Part shown: piece after piece, positions 33,546-42,489 of the stretch | How positions within the stretch are numbered: position 1 is the stretch's first letter | Layout: every line of letters starts with the position of its first letter | From: Erythrobacter fulvus | GTDB lineage: Bacteria > Pseudomonadota > Alphaproteobacteria > Sphingomonadales > Sphingomonadaceae | Reading direction: 5' to 3' | DNA: 64,000 bases | Assembly (NCBI RefSeq): GCF_028595285.1 | Contig: NZ_JAQQXQ010000005.1 | Location: 124,001-188,000 of the forward strand | Notes under the pieces: generated by a model | What the model was told of the DNA's origin: nothing | Databases searched by the model: none | The model's input: the letters and a program-made list of their open reading frames with translations, nothing else | Position numbers and translations under genes: made by a program

Positions 33546-35308
33546 AACCCCCCGATATAGGCCCGCCAGCCGCCGAGGTGGGTGATGTCCTCGGCCCCGT
33601 CGAGCGCGCGCGGTTCGGCGACGAAGCCCTTGACGCTGGTGCCGTCCGAAAGGGTAACGGTGCCGATTGCCAGCGGCGGCGGCACCTCGGCGACGAAGCT
33701 GCCGAATTCGGCCATGCCGAGCTCGTAAACTTCCAGCGCGATTTCACCCCCGTCTGCGCTGTGCACCAGCGCGGGCTTGGGCGGCACAGAGTCGGCCATG
33801 GCGTAAAGGCGATAGGTCGGCGCGGTGGTGAAAGCGCCGACGAATTTCGCGTTCCGGCTGGTGAGCTGCCAGTGCAGCGGCATGCCTTCGAGATGAGCGC
33901 CGACGACGGCGAGTTTGACAGTGTCCATATGGTCTCCGGTGTCGAGCGGGGGAATGGGCGGCAGGTCGGCAGCGGCGAGATAGCTTTCCGCCATGGCGAT
34001 GAGCGCAAGGTCGCTATTCGCCGGCCCGATCAGGGTGATGCCGAAGCCGGTGCCGTTGGTGCGCGCGCCTGCCGGCACCGCAACTGCGGCCATGTCGAGC
34101 AGGTTCACGAAATTGGTGTAACGGCCCAGATTGCTGTTGAGCGCGACGGGCGCTGCTGCCAGCTCCGCGACGCGGTAGGTCGTGCCGGTGGTGGGAAAGG
34201 CCAGCGCGTCGACATCCTTCCACAGTGCCTCGGCGTGGCGCGCGAGTTCGGCGAGGCGGTAGACGCCGTTCCATGTCTCGACCGCCGTCATGCCAAGGCC
34301 GGGCTCGAGAATGCTGCGCACAACCGGATCTATCGCATCGGGATCGCTTCGCAGCAGGGCTTCGACCGCGGCGGTGCGCTCGGCCACCCACGGGCCACCA
34401 TAGAGCAGCTGCGCGGCTTCGAGCAGAGGGGCAATGTCGATCTCGACAAGCTCGCCCTGCTTGGCCAGCACGCCCAGCGCACGGTCATAGAGTTCTTCCG
34501 ATTGCAGATCGCCGAAGAACAGGCGCTGGTCGGGGCGGGGCACGCCGATGCGCTTTGCCGTGATCGGCACATCGGCAAGCGGGCGCGAAAAGGGGTCTGC
34601 GGCATCGAAGCCTGCCAGCACCGAATCCACCAGCCGCGCATCGGCCAGCGCGCCAGTAAAGACCGTGATGCAGTCGATGCTGCGGCAGGCGGGCACCAGT
34701 CCGTGCGTGCTCCAGCGGCCCTTGGTGGGCTTCAATCCGACAAGGTGGTTGAACGCCGCCGGCACGCGTCCCGATCCGGCGGTGTCGGTACCGAGCGCGA
34801 AGGCGACCAGCCCCGCCGCCACTGCGACCGCGCTCCCCGAAGACGATCCGCCGCTGACATAGGCGAGGTTGGAGGCATTGCGCGGCACGCCATAGGGGCT
34901 GCGCGTGCCGACAAGGCCGGTGGCGAACTGATCGAGATTGGTCTTGCCGACGCAGATCGCGCCCGCCGCTTCCAGCTTTGCAATCACCGTGGCGGAGGCT
35001 TCGGGCATATAGGCGAAAGCGGGGCAGGCAGCGGTGGTCTGCATTCCAGCAACGTCGATATTGTCCTTCGCCGCATAGGGGACGCCCGCCAGCGGCAGGT
35101 GCTCTCCCGCCGCCACCCGCGCGTCGATGGCGCGGGCCCGGGCGAGCAGATCATCAGCCGCGGCGCGGCTGATCCAGGCCTGCGGCTGCACCGCGTCATA
35201 GTCGGCAAGGCGGGCGAGGGTGCTTTCCATCACCGTCACCGCGCTGTTTTCGCCGCTGGAAACGGCGGCGGCAATCGCTCCGGCGGAAAGGCGTTCGGGC
35301 AGGGTCAC
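33542..35308 (-). CDS. atzF: Allophanate hydrolase
   Basis: A 588-residue amidase-signature enzyme. The Ser-cisSer-Lys triad appears as Lys81 in GVPYAAKDNIDVAG, the GGSSSGSA loop at 153-160 and nucleophile Ser179 in GTDTAGSGRVPA. The C-terminal domain (residues 460-588), with GAHLEGMPLHWQLT, is the extra domain seen in allophanate hydrolases. The enzyme converts allophanate to ammonia and CO2. GTG at 35308 overlaps the carboxylase stop (GTGA) and follows GAGGAGAG. Its position confirms that the preceding carboxylase pathway runs through allophanate, either from urea or from guanidine by way of carboxyguanidine. Confidence 0.92.
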   Translation of the reverse strand: MTLPERLSAGAIAAAVSSGENSAVTVMESTLARLADYDAVQPQAWISRAAADDLLARARAIDARVAAGEHLPLAGVPYAAKDNIDVAGMQTTAACPAFAYMPEASATVIAKLEAAGAICVGKTNLDQFATGLVGTRSPYGVPRNASNLAYVSGGSSSGSAVAVAAGLVAFALGTDTAGSGRVPAAFNHLVGLKPTKGRWSTHGLVPACRSIDCITVFTGALADARLVDSVLAGFDAADPFSRPLADVPITAKRIGVPRPDQRLFFGDLQSEELYDRALGVLAKQGELVEIDIAPLLEAAQLLYGGPWVAERTAAVEALLRSDPDAIDPVVRSILEPGLGMTAVETWNGVYRLAELARHAEALWKDVDALAFPTTGTTYRVAELAAAPVALNSNLGRYTNFVNLLDMAAVAVPAGARTNGTGFGITLIGPANSDLALIAMAESYLAAADLPPIPPLDTGDHMDTVKLAVVGAHLEGMPLHWQLTSRNAKFVGAFTTAPTYRLYAMADSVPPKPALVHSADGGEIALEVYELGMAEFGSFVAEVPPPLAIGTVTLSDGTSVKGFVAEPRALDGAEDITHLGGWRAYIGGL

Positions 35309-38300
35309 GAGGCTCTCCTCAGCGCCAGCATCGGCGCACCGGGCTGAAGCGACTGGCGCTCGGCGATATACAGCGCGGCGATCGTACCGCTGGCCGGACT
35401 TTCGAGCGGGCATTCCATCTTCATCGCCTCGATCACTGCGATCACATCGCCCGCCGCCACTTCGTCGCCGGGTTCGACCAGCAGCTTCCAGACCGAGCCG
35501 CCGAAGGGTGCCTCGATCAGTTCCGCGCCGTCCGGAAGATCAATCTCGGTCGGCTCTCCCGCGCCTGCGTCTTCGGCCAGCAGATCGGTCACCCGGTCGA
35601 ATTCGCCAGAGGCCTCCCACGCGGCGCGCTCGGCATCGAAGGCGGCCTGCCGCGATGCCTCGAAGGCAGCGATACTGTCGGCATTGTCTTTCAGAAACGC
35701 GCGATAATCGGCGAGGCGGAACTCGCTTTCCTCGACCCGGATCGAACGCCGCCCGGTGGGGAAATCGCGCCGCCATTCGGCCAGCTCCTCCGCGGATACG
35801 GGATAGAAGCGGATCTGGTCAAAAAAGCGCAGCAGCCACGGCTTGCCGTCGACGAAGGCATCGGTCTGGCGGTGCGTGTTCCACACTTGAATAGTGCGTC
35901 CGAACAGTTGGTAGCCGCCCGGCCCTTCCATCCCGTAGATGCACATATATGCGCCCCCGATGCCGACCACATTTGGCGGAGTCCAGGTGCGCGCCGGATT
36001 GTATTTGGTGGTCACCAGCCGGTGGCGCGGATCGACTGGCGTTGCCACCGGCGCGCCGAGATAGACGTCGCCGAGGCCGAGCACGAGATAGCTCGCATCG
36101 AAGATCAGATCTTCGACCGCCTGCGTATCCGGCAGGCCGTTGATGCGGCGGATGAACTCGATATTGTCGGGGCACCACGGCGCATCGTCGCGCACTGCGC
36201 CCATGTATTTGGTGATGGTCTCGGTGATTGCCGGATCGCGCCAGCTCAGTGGCAGGTGGACAATGCGCGAGGGCGTGGAGAAGTCCTCCAGATCGCCCAT
36301 CGCTTCCTCGGCCCTCATCAGCGCGGCAAGGGCACGTGGCTGGTCAAGCACCTTACCGTCGAAATGCAATTGCAGCGAGCGGATGCCGGGGGTGATGTCG
36401 ATCACGCCGGGGATGGCGGCATCCTCGAGTGCCTGCATCAGCGCGTGGACGCGGATGCGCAGCTCGATATCGAGCACGATGTCGCCATATTCGACGAGGA
36501 TGTTGCGGTCGCCCTGCTGGCGATAGGTTGTTCGCGGCCGGCGCCCCTGTGCCGGGATCTCGGCAAGGATCGGCGAGAGATCGGCAATCGACGGCGCGGG
36601 CGAGGGTGCGGGCAAGGCGGTGAGCGGTGCAGCATCTGCCGCCATCGCGTCATCAATTGTCACCGGCACGAACCGCACGCGGTCGTCGGGCGAAAGCTGC
36701 CCGATCTTCCACCGGTCTGCCGCGATCACCGTAAAGGGGCAGACGAAGCCGCCCAGCGAAGGCCCGTCCGGCCCGAGGATGATCGGCATATCGCCGGTGA
36801 AATCGACCGCGCCGATGGCATAGGGATTGTCGTGGATGTTGGATGGGTGCAGCCCCGCCTCGCCGCCGTCGCGCCGCGCCCATTCGGGCTTGGGGCCGAC
36901 CAGCCGCACACCGGTGCGGTTGGAATTGTAATGCACCTGCCAGTCGGCATCGAGGAAGCGCGCGATGTCGCCGGGCGTGAAGAAGTCTGGCGCGCCGTGG
37001 GGGCCGTAGAGGACGCGCAGTTCCCACGTCTTGCCGAGCGGCGGAAGGCCTTCGGCCACGGCGGGCGTTGCCGTCTCGCGGTTGGCCAGATGCAGCACAT
37101 CCCCCGCCACCAGCGCCCGTGCGGCATGGCCGCCAAACTGGCCGAGGGTGAAGGTGCTCACGCTGCCAAGATAGGCCGGAATGTCGAGCCCGCCTGCGAA
37201 CAGGATATAGCCGCGCATCCCGCCACCCGTAACGCGCCCCATGGCGAGCGTCTGGCCTGCCGCCACATCGATCGGCTGGCCGAGCGCCAGCGGCGCGCCG
37301 TCGAGCTTTGCGCCGAAATCCGCGCCGGTAAGGCAGATACGCGCCGGGCTTTCGAACAGCAGCGTCGGGCCGCTCGCCGTGACTTCCAGCCCCGCCGTGC
37401 CTTCAGGGTTGCCGAGCAGCAGATTGCCGAGCCGCAAGCTCCGGTCATCCATCGGCCCGCTTGGCGGTACGCCCACGTCCCACAGGCCGAGGCGTCCGGG
37501 AAAGTCCTGCACTGTCGTCGAAGTGCCGCCCGAGATGACGCGAATGCTCGCCGGACGATGCGTCACGCCGGCGAGCAGCCGCGTCGTGACGTCGCCGCTG
37601 GCAAAGCGCGGCTCGCGCAGCACGTCGCGAAGCCAGCGCAGGTTGGTCTCGATTCCGTCGATCCTGCTGGCATTAAGCGCGCGGGCCATCGCGGCAATCG
37701 CATCCGCGCGCGTCCCGGCATGGGTAATCAGCTTGGCGAGCATCGGATCGTAGAATGCGCTCACCTCGGTCCCGGCCATCACCCATGTCTCGGCGCGGAT
37801 GTCGGCCGGGAAGGTGACGTTGGTGAGCGTGCCGGTGGTAGGGCGGTAATCGAGCGCGGGGTCTTCGGCATAAAGCCGCACCTGCACCGAATGGCCCTTG
37901 GGGATGGGCGCGGGCGCATCGAGCATGGCGAAATCGCCCGCCGCGCCGCGGATCATCCATGCGACCAGATCGATCCCCATCACCTCCTCGGTGACGCCAT
38001 GTTCGACCTGCAAACGGGTATTCATTTCGAGGAAGAAGAACTCCGCGCGGTCGGCATCGTAGAGGAATTCGACCGTTCCGGCTGAAAGATAGTTCGCAGC
38101 CTCGCCCAGCCGTGTTGCCGCCGCGATCAGCTCGCCGCGCTTGGCGTCCGACAGGCAAGGGGCGGGGGCTTCCTCGACCACCTTCTGGTTGCGCCGCTGA
38201 AGCGAACAGTCGCGTTCACCCAGCCCCATGACGCGGCCTTGCCCGTCACCGAAAATCTGCACCTCGATATGGCGAGCATTGGCGATGTAGCGTTCAAGGA

Positions 38301-38892
38301 ACACGCCCGCGTCGCCGAAACTTGCCTCGCCCTGCCGCACGACCGCGGCAAAGCCTTCGCGCACCGCGGCCTCGGTTTCGCAGATACGCATTCCGATACC
38401 GCCGCCGCCAGCGGTGGCCTTCAGCATCACGGGATAGCCGATCCGCGCTGCGGCCTTGGCAGCCTCGTCGGCATCGGTCAGCAGCCCGGTTCCAGGCGCG
38501 AGCGGCAGATCATGCGCCTCTGCCAGCGCGCGGGCGGAATGCTTGAGGCCGAAGGTGCGGATGTTTTCCGGCGTGGGGCCGATAAATGCGATGCCGGCGG
38601 CAGCGCAGGCCTCGGCGAATTCGGCATTCTCAGCAAGGAAGCCGTAGCCCGGATGGATCGCGCCCGCGCCGGTCGCCTTGGCGGCCGCAAGGATCGCGGC
38701 CACGTTGAGGTAACTTTCGGCGGCAGGCGCGGGCCCGATGCACACTGCCATATCGGCCTGTGCGACATGGAGCGATCCCGCGTCAGCCTCCGAATAGACT
38801 GCCACCGATTTGAGGCCCATCCGCCGCAAGGTGCGGATAATCCGGGTGGCGATCGCGCCCCGGTTGGCGACCAGGACGGTATCGAAGCTCAT
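35305..38892 (-). CDS. Biotin-dependent urea/guanidine carboxylase
   Basis: A 1,195-residue multidomain enzyme. Residues 1-450 are biotin carboxylase, with the ATP-grasp loop KATAGGGGIGMRI and EMNTRLQVEHG. The two carboxyltransferase halves follow: a KipA-like part (about 475-770, TTVQDFPGRLG) and a KipI-like part (about 790-1040). The biotinyl domain ends the protein, with Lys1158 in EAMKMECP. It carboxylates urea to allophanate or guanidine to carboxyguanidine; the two enzymes look alike. The DUF1989 pair immediately upstream favours guanidine. It overlaps the UAAP2 gene (ATGA). The HG in place of HP after the QVE motif is a small oddity. Confidence 0.93.
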   Translation of the reverse strand: MSFDTVLVANRGAIATRIIRTLRRMGLKSVAVYSEADAGSLHVAQADMAVCIGPAPAAESYLNVAAILAAAKATGAGAIHPGYGFLAENAEFAEACAAAGIAFIGPTPENIRTFGLKHSARALAEAHDLPLAPGTGLLTDADEAAKAAARIGYPVMLKATAGGGGIGMRICETEAAVREGFAAVVRQGEASFGDAGVFLERYIANARHIEVQIFGDGQGRVMGLGERDCSLQRRNQKVVEEAPAPCLSDAKRGELIAAATRLGEAANYLSAGTVEFLYDADRAEFFFLEMNTRLQVEHGVTEEVMGIDLVAWMIRGAAGDFAMLDAPAPIPKGHSVQVRLYAEDPALDYRPTTGTLTNVTFPADIRAETWVMAGTEVSAFYDPMLAKLITHAGTRADAIAAMARALNASRIDGIETNLRWLRDVLREPRFASGDVTTRLLAGVTHRPASIRVISGGTSTTVQDFPGRLGLWDVGVPPSGPMDDRSLRLGNLLLGNPEGTAGLEVTASGPTLLFESPARICLTGADFGAKLDGAPLALGQPIDVAAGQTLAMGRVTGGGMRGYILFAGGLDIPAYLGSVSTFTLGQFGGHAARALVAGDVLHLANRETATPAVAEGLPPLGKTWELRVLYGPHGAPDFFTPGDIARFLDADWQVHYNSNRTGVRLVGPKPEWARRDGGEAGLHPSNIHDNPYAIGAVDFTGDMPIILGPDGPSLGGFVCPFTVIAADRWKIGQLSPDDRVRFVPVTIDDAMAADAAPLTALPAPSPAPSIADLSPILAEIPAQGRRPRTTYRQQGDRNILVEYGDIVLDIELRIRVHALMQALEDAAIPGVIDITPGIRSLQLHFDGKVLDQPRALAALMRAEEAMGDLEDFSTPSRIVHLPLSWRDPAITETITKYMGAVRDDAPWCPDNIEFIRRINGLPDTQAVEDLIFDASYLVLGLGDVYLGAPVATPVDPRHRLVTTKYNPARTWTPPNVVGIGGAYMCIYGMEGPGGYQLFGRTIQVWNTHRQTDAFVDGKPWLLRFFDQIRFYPVSAEELAEWRRDFPTGRRSIRVEESEFRLADYRAFLKDNADSIAAFEASRQAAFDAERAAWEASGEFDRVTDLLAEDAGAGEPTEIDLPDGAELIEAPFGGSVWKLLVEPGDEVAAGDVIAVIEAMKMECPLESPASGTIAALYIAERQSLQPGAPMLALRRAS

Positions 38893-39524
38893 GCCGCCAC
38901 GATCATGCGCACGGGGGTGGGGTTGAAGGCGTTGCAGGGATTGTTGATCTGCGGGCAGTTCGACACCACCACGATCACGTCCATCTCGGCTCTGAGGTCC
39001 ACCGTCAGCCCGGGGGCGGAAATGCCGTCGACGATGCCCAGCGTACCGTCATCCTCGACCGGCACGTTCATGAAGAAATTGATGTTCGACACCATGTCGC
39101 GCTTGCCGCGCCCCTGGGTTAGGTTGGCCTCGAGGAAATTGTCGACGCAGGCGTGTTGATGCCGGGTGTGGTGGCCGTAACGCAGCGTGTTGCTTTCGCA
39201 CGAACAGGCGCCGCCGATGGTATCGTGATATTCGACCGCGCTGCCGGTGATGGTCATCATCGGGCGGCCCTCGTTCGACAGCAGGACGCTGCCCGTCTTC
39301 AGGAACAGGTTGCCCTTCGCCGCGACAGTATCCTGAGCGGAATAGCGTTCGGCATCATCGGCAGCGGAATAGATCAGGAAATCGACCGCCTGATTGCCCT
39401 CGACATCGACGATCCGCAGCGTCTGTCCGGCGGCCACATGGTGCAGCCACGGGGCGCGGGCGGGCACGATCTCGTCGTGGACAATGGAGCCGGAAAGGCC
39501 GGAGAGGGCCGGGTCGTCTGTCAT
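38889..39524 (-). CDS. DUF1989 protein UAAP2 (carboxyguanidine deiminase-like subunit)
   Basis: A 211-residue protein of the urea-amidolyase-associated (UAAP) family. VDVEGNQAVDFLIYS, MMTITGSAVEYHDT, a cysteine cluster GACSCESNTLRYG and EMDVIVVVSNCPQINNPCN are the hallmark segments. In characterised operons the two UAAP/DUF1989 proteins form a deiminase that turns carboxyguanidine into allophanate. It starts at the ATG at 39524, after AAGG, and overlaps the carboxylase ATG. The separate UAAP1 gene 25 bp upstream encodes its paralogous partner. Gene symbols cgdA/cgdB exist for this pair, but I cannot decide which is which here. Confidence 0.85.
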   Translation of the reverse strand: MTDDPALSGLSGSIVHDEIVPARAPWLHHVAAGQTLRIVDVEGNQAVDFLIYSAADDAERYSAQDTVAAKGNLFLKTGSVLLSNEGRPMMTITGSAVEYHDTIGGACSCESNTLRYGHHTRHQHACVDNFLEANLTQGRGKRDMVSNINFFMNVPVEDDGTLGIVDGISAPGLTVDLRAEMDVIVVVSNCPQINNPCNAFNPTPVRMIVAA

Positions 39525-39549
39525 GTTTGGCCTTGCATCGAGAGAGGGG

Positions 39550-40371
39550 TCAGCGGCGGTAGTAATCCTCGACATTGAGGAAGGCGCGCTGCCCTTCTGG
39601 CGTGGCATTGCGCAGGGTATCCTGTTCGGGAGTGACCGGTCCTCGCCATGCGGTCACGCGAAGCGGGGTTGAATGCCATGCAGCGCGCGGATCGCGCACG
39701 TGGGGGCAATTGGCCAGCACCACGATCACGTCCATCTCGGCACGCAGGATCATGCTGCGGCCCGGCGCAAAGGGGCCGATAATCGGCGTGATCGCACCGT
39801 CGGCTTCGATCTTCGTGCCCTTGAACAGGTTAATGCAGGGGTGGACATCGCGCCGTGTCAGCCCGTGCTTGGCCGCGCCGAGGATCAGCCGGTCGCGTCC
39901 ATTGGGATATTCGCCCGAGTTCCGCCCCTCGCCATATTTCGCAGCATTGGTGACGGCGTTGGAGGTGCCGCAGAAGGCATCATGGGTTTCCGCATCGTCG
40001 GCGGTGATGCTCATCAGTACTCGCCCCATGTCCGACAGCAGAAGTTTGCCGACACCGAGATAGGCGTTCCACTGGACCTTCACGGTGTCGGCAACATTGA
40101 GCCGTTCGGTCGGCATTTCGGCATTGAAGATATTGAGGCTGGCGCAGGCATCGCCAGCCTTGTCGATCAGGCGCAGGCGGGTGCCGCGCGCAATCCGGCG
40201 CGAGGTGTAGCCGCCGGGCGCGACGGTTTCTTCCCACAGCAGATCATCGGCCGGCACGCCTTCGGGCAGATCGTCGGCGACCGGCGGGAGGATCGGCATT
40301 GTCTCCACTCTTGTGCCGCCCTGGGCGCGGGCATGTTCGCGCGCGGCCTTGGGATCTGCGGTCTGGCTCAT
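39550..40371 (-). CDS. DUF1989 protein UAAP1 (carboxyguanidine deiminase-like subunit)
   Basis: A 273-residue UAAP1-type protein, longer at its N terminus than its partner. It shares IARGTRLRLIDKAGDACASLNIFNA, LLLSDMGRVLMSITADDAETHDAFCGTSN and the EMDVIVVLANCPHVRDP segment with UAAP2, showing common descent. A conserved acidic and cysteine set is present in both. The ATG at 40371 overlaps the stop of the NikR-like gene (ATGA). The pair together with the carboxylase is the signature of guanidine-degrading operons in other bacteria, based on published reassignment of this family. Direct proof in this organism is lacking. Confidence 0.84.
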   Translation of the reverse strand: MSQTADPKAAREHARAQGGTRVETMPILPPVADDLPEGVPADDLLWEETVAPGGYTSRRIARGTRLRLIDKAGDACASLNIFNAEMPTERLNVADTVKVQWNAYLGVGKLLLSDMGRVLMSITADDAETHDAFCGTSNAVTNAAKYGEGRNSGEYPNGRDRLILGAAKHGLTRRDVHPCINLFKGTKIEADGAITPIIGPFAPGRSMILRAEMDVIVVLANCPHVRDPRAAWHSTPLRVTAWRGPVTPEQDTLRNATPEGQRAFLNVEDYYRR

Positions 40372-40850
40372 TCGGCGGCCTCCTGTCCTTCGGCCTCTCC
40401 GGCGCCATCCTGCTCGTGTAGCGGCGGCAGCAGCGCGGTGGTGGTGACCAGCTGCAATTGCTGGACGCCGCGGATCGTGCGCAGCGCATCGCACAGCTGC
40501 TTCAACCGTACTGCCGGGCCCTGCACCAGCAGCACTTCCAGTGACTGGTCCTGTTCGAGGAACACGTGCTGCGAAGAGATTACCTCTTTCAGGTAATCGC
40601 TCTGCGTTTCGGCAAGCTGCTGGCGCACCCGCCCGCCACCACCGGCGTAAACGATGGTGATTGTGCCAGCGAGCATGTCTTCGGGGCGGGTCAGCGCCTC
40701 GTGCTCGGCCAGCGCGTGACGGATCAATTCTGCGATCAACTGCGAGCGCGAGGGCAGCCCACGTTCTTCAACCATCACGTCGAGCTGGCGGAACAGCTCC
40801 GCCGGAAGGCTCATCGACAGACGGGCAAGGCGGGAAGGCTCGGTACTCAT
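40368..40850 (-). CDS. NikR-like ribbon-helix-helix regulator lacking nickel ligands
   Basis: A 160-residue regulator. The N-terminal ribbon-helix-helix (RLSMSLPAELFRQLDVMVEERG.PSRSQLIAELIRHAL) and the C-terminal ACT-like domain match NikR in order and size. Aligned by eye with E. coli NikR, the nickel ligands His76, His89 and Cys95 correspond here to Ser, Phe and Ser; only His87 is kept (SSQHVFLEQDQSLEVLLVQG). It is therefore unlikely to sense nickel by the known site. A matching inverted repeat lies 17 bp upstream of the ATG, inside the end of the ABC ATPase gene, and a copy lies at the head of the operon. The C-terminal tail is acidic. I infer an effector linked to the pathway, possibly guanidine or urea. 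Confidence 0.85.
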   Translation of the reverse strand: MSTEPSRLARLSMSLPAELFRQLDVMVEERGLPSRSQLIAELIRHALAEHEALTRPEDMLAGTITIVYAGGGGRVRQQLAETQSDYLKEVISSQHVFLEQDQSLEVLLVQGPAVRLKQLCDALRTIRGVQQLQLVTTTALLPPLHEQDGAGEAEGQEAAE

Positions 40851-40862
40851 GGGCGGACCATC

Positions 40863-41636
40863 TCAATTATTACCATTAGTGTCAATCGTAATACTGGCGT
40901 CAATCTCGGCCTCGGCGGCCATTTTACGGGTCAGTGCGATGTCGTAGATCACGCCTGCGCCATAGCGGTGCGGGGCGTGCGGATCGTGGCGGCGCTTGTC
41001 GAGCGTGAGCACCCGTGTGCCGAGGCCGAAGGCTTCCTTAATGTCGTGGGTGACCATGATGATGGTCAGCCCGAATTCGCGCCACAGCCGGGTGATGAGC
41101 GCATGCATGTCAGTGCGGATGCCGGGATCGAGCGCGCCGAAAGGCTCGTCGAGCAGCAGGATACGCGGGCGCTTTATCAGCGCCTGCGCGATCGCCAGCC
41201 GTTGCTGCATCCCGCCCGACATTTCCGATGGATAAAGGTGCATGCTGTCCGAAAGGCCGACCGCTGCCAGCATCTCTTCAGCTTGCGCAATGGCCGCGCG
41301 GCGGGCCGATCCGAATAGGCGCGCGGCGAGGGGAGCTTGGGCGAATTCTAGCCCCAGCAGCGTGTTGCCGAGCACCGTCAGGTGCGGGAACACCGAATAG
41401 CGCTGGAACACCACCCCGCGATCCGGCCCGCATTCCTGCGGAAGCGCCTGCCCGTCGAGCGTGATGCTGCCGCGGCTCGGCTGGTCTTGTCCGAGGATCA
41501 CGCGCAGCAGGCTGCTCTTGCCCGCTCCCGAAGGCCCGATGATCGAAACGAAAGAGCCTTCGGCAATGTCGAGCGAGATGCGTTCGAGCACGACCTTGTC
41601 GCCATATTCGACCCAGACGTTGGCAAGGCTCAGCAT
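40863..41636 (-). CDS. ABC transporter ATP-binding protein (urea-carboxylase-linked)
   Basis: A 257-residue ABC ATPase of the nitrate/sulfonate/taurine type. Walker A is GPSGAGKSSLLRVILG, the signature SEMSGGMQQRLAIAQAL, Walker B ILLLDEPFGALDP, and the switch His lies in MVTHDIKEAF. It energises uptake by the adjacent permease. The last codons overlap the operator of the following NikR-like gene. Homologous transporters in this context belong to the periplasmic-binding-protein family that accompanies urea or guanidine carboxylase. The ATG at 41636 is 4 bp beyond the permease stop. Confidence 0.93.
   Translation of the reverse strand: MLSLANVWVEYGDKVVLERISLDIAEGSFVSIIGPSGAGKSSLLRVILGQDQPSRGSITLDGQALPQECGPDRGVVFQRYSVFPHLTVLGNTLLGLEFAQAPLAARLFGSARRAAIAQAEEMLAAVGLSDSMHLYPSEMSGGMQQRLAIAQALIKRPRILLLDEPFGALDPGIRTDMHALITRLWREFGLTIIMVTHDIKEAFGLGTRVLTLDKRRHDPHAPHRYGAGVIYDIALTRKMAAEAEIDASITIDTNGNN
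40868..40893. promoter_or_regulatory. NikR-like operator: TATTAC-N14-GTAATA
   Basis: A perfect 6-bp inverted repeat with 14 bp between the arms, TATTAC at 40868-40873 and GTAATA at 40888-40893. It ends 17 bp upstream of the NikR-like ATG and overlaps the 3' end of the ABC ATPase gene. The same spacing and arms recur at 43633-43658. E. coli NikR binds GTATGA-N16-TCATAC, a similar widely spaced layout. Candidate autoregulatory site. Confidence 0.72.
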
Positions 41637-41640
41637 CGCG

Positions 41641-42456
41641 TCAGTGCCCCGCCTTGTGCGCCCAGCCGAACAAAGTGCGGCTGGTGCGGGAAAGCAGGAA
41701 GTCGATCGCGACCGCAAGCAGCGCGATCCACGCGACATAGGGCAGGATCACGTCCATCGCGAGATACCGCCTGACAAGGAAGATGCGGTAGCCCAGACCC
41801 ACATCCGCAGCGATCGCTTCGGCTGAAATCAGGAACACCCAGGCCGGGCCGAGCGACAGGCGCAATCCCGCAATCAGGCGCGGCATCGCCTGCGGCAGCG
41901 CGACCCGGAGCAGCAATTGCCAGCTCGACGCGCCGAGCGTGAGCGACTTGACGATCTGCTCGCGGGGCAGGGCGGCGATATGTCCGGCCAGATCGCGGAT
42001 CATGAAAGGCGCGATGCCGACCACGATCAGCGCAACCTTGGCAGTCTCGCCAAGGCCGAAGGTGATGAACAGGATCGGCAGCAATGCAATCGGCGGGATC
42101 ACCGCAATGGCTGTCACCATCGGGCCGAAGGTGGTGCGCACCGGCGGCAGCGCGCCCAGCACCAGCCCCACAAGCAGCGCCGAAAGCGTGGCGATACCGA
42201 GCCCCATGCCGAGCCGGCTCAGGCTGGCCAGCGTATCTGCCCAGAAAAGGTATTGTCCGGACAGCGGATCGGCCTCGAAGATCAGTGCCGCCATCGCGCT
42301 CGCCATGGCGCCGGGCAAGGGCAGGATCTTGTCGGCAGGGTTGGCCGCGTGACGGCTCGCCGCAGCAATCAGATAGATCAGCGCCAGCACCGCGAGTGGC
42401 AGCGCGCCCAGAAGCAGCGCATTGCCGCGCGCGATCTTGCGATTCACCCAGCGCAT
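41641..42456 (-). CDS. ABC transporter permease (urea-carboxylase-linked)
   Basis: A 271-residue inner membrane permease of the BPD_transp_1 type. It has about six hydrophobic segments and the EAA-like loop LPREQIVKSLTLGASSWQLLLRVALPQAMPRLIAGLRLSLGPAWVFLI, which docks the ATPase. It belongs with the nitrate/taurine importers. It lies 33 bp after the binding-protein gene and just before the ATPase gene. The cargo is probably urea, guanidine or a related small nitrogen compound, inferred from the downstream enzymes. Confidence 0.92.
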   Translation of the reverse strand: MRWVNRKIARGNALLLGALPLAVLALIYLIAAASRHAANPADKILPLPGAMASAMAALIFEADPLSGQYLFWADTLASLSRLGMGLGIATLSALLVGLVLGALPPVRTTFGPMVTAIAVIPPIALLPILFITFGLGETAKVALIVVGIAPFMIRDLAGHIAALPREQIVKSLTLGASSWQLLLRVALPQAMPRLIAGLRLSLGPAWVFLISAEAIAADVGLGYRIFLVRRYLAMDVILPYVAWIALLAVAIDFLLSRTSRTLFGWAHKAGH

Positions 42457-42489
42457 CGGCCTGTCCGCCCCGCTATCCGCCTGCCGACC

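Noticed and set aside
33455..35347. Long plus-strand frame opposite the allophanate hydrolase
   Set aside because: No recognisable domain, no ribosome site, and the opposite strand encodes a clear amidase.
35872..38085. Very long open frame (over 700 codons) opposite the carboxylase gene
   Set aside because: It is the antisense shadow of the GC-rich carboxylase; its product has the usual His/Arg/Asp-rich random composition and no motifs.
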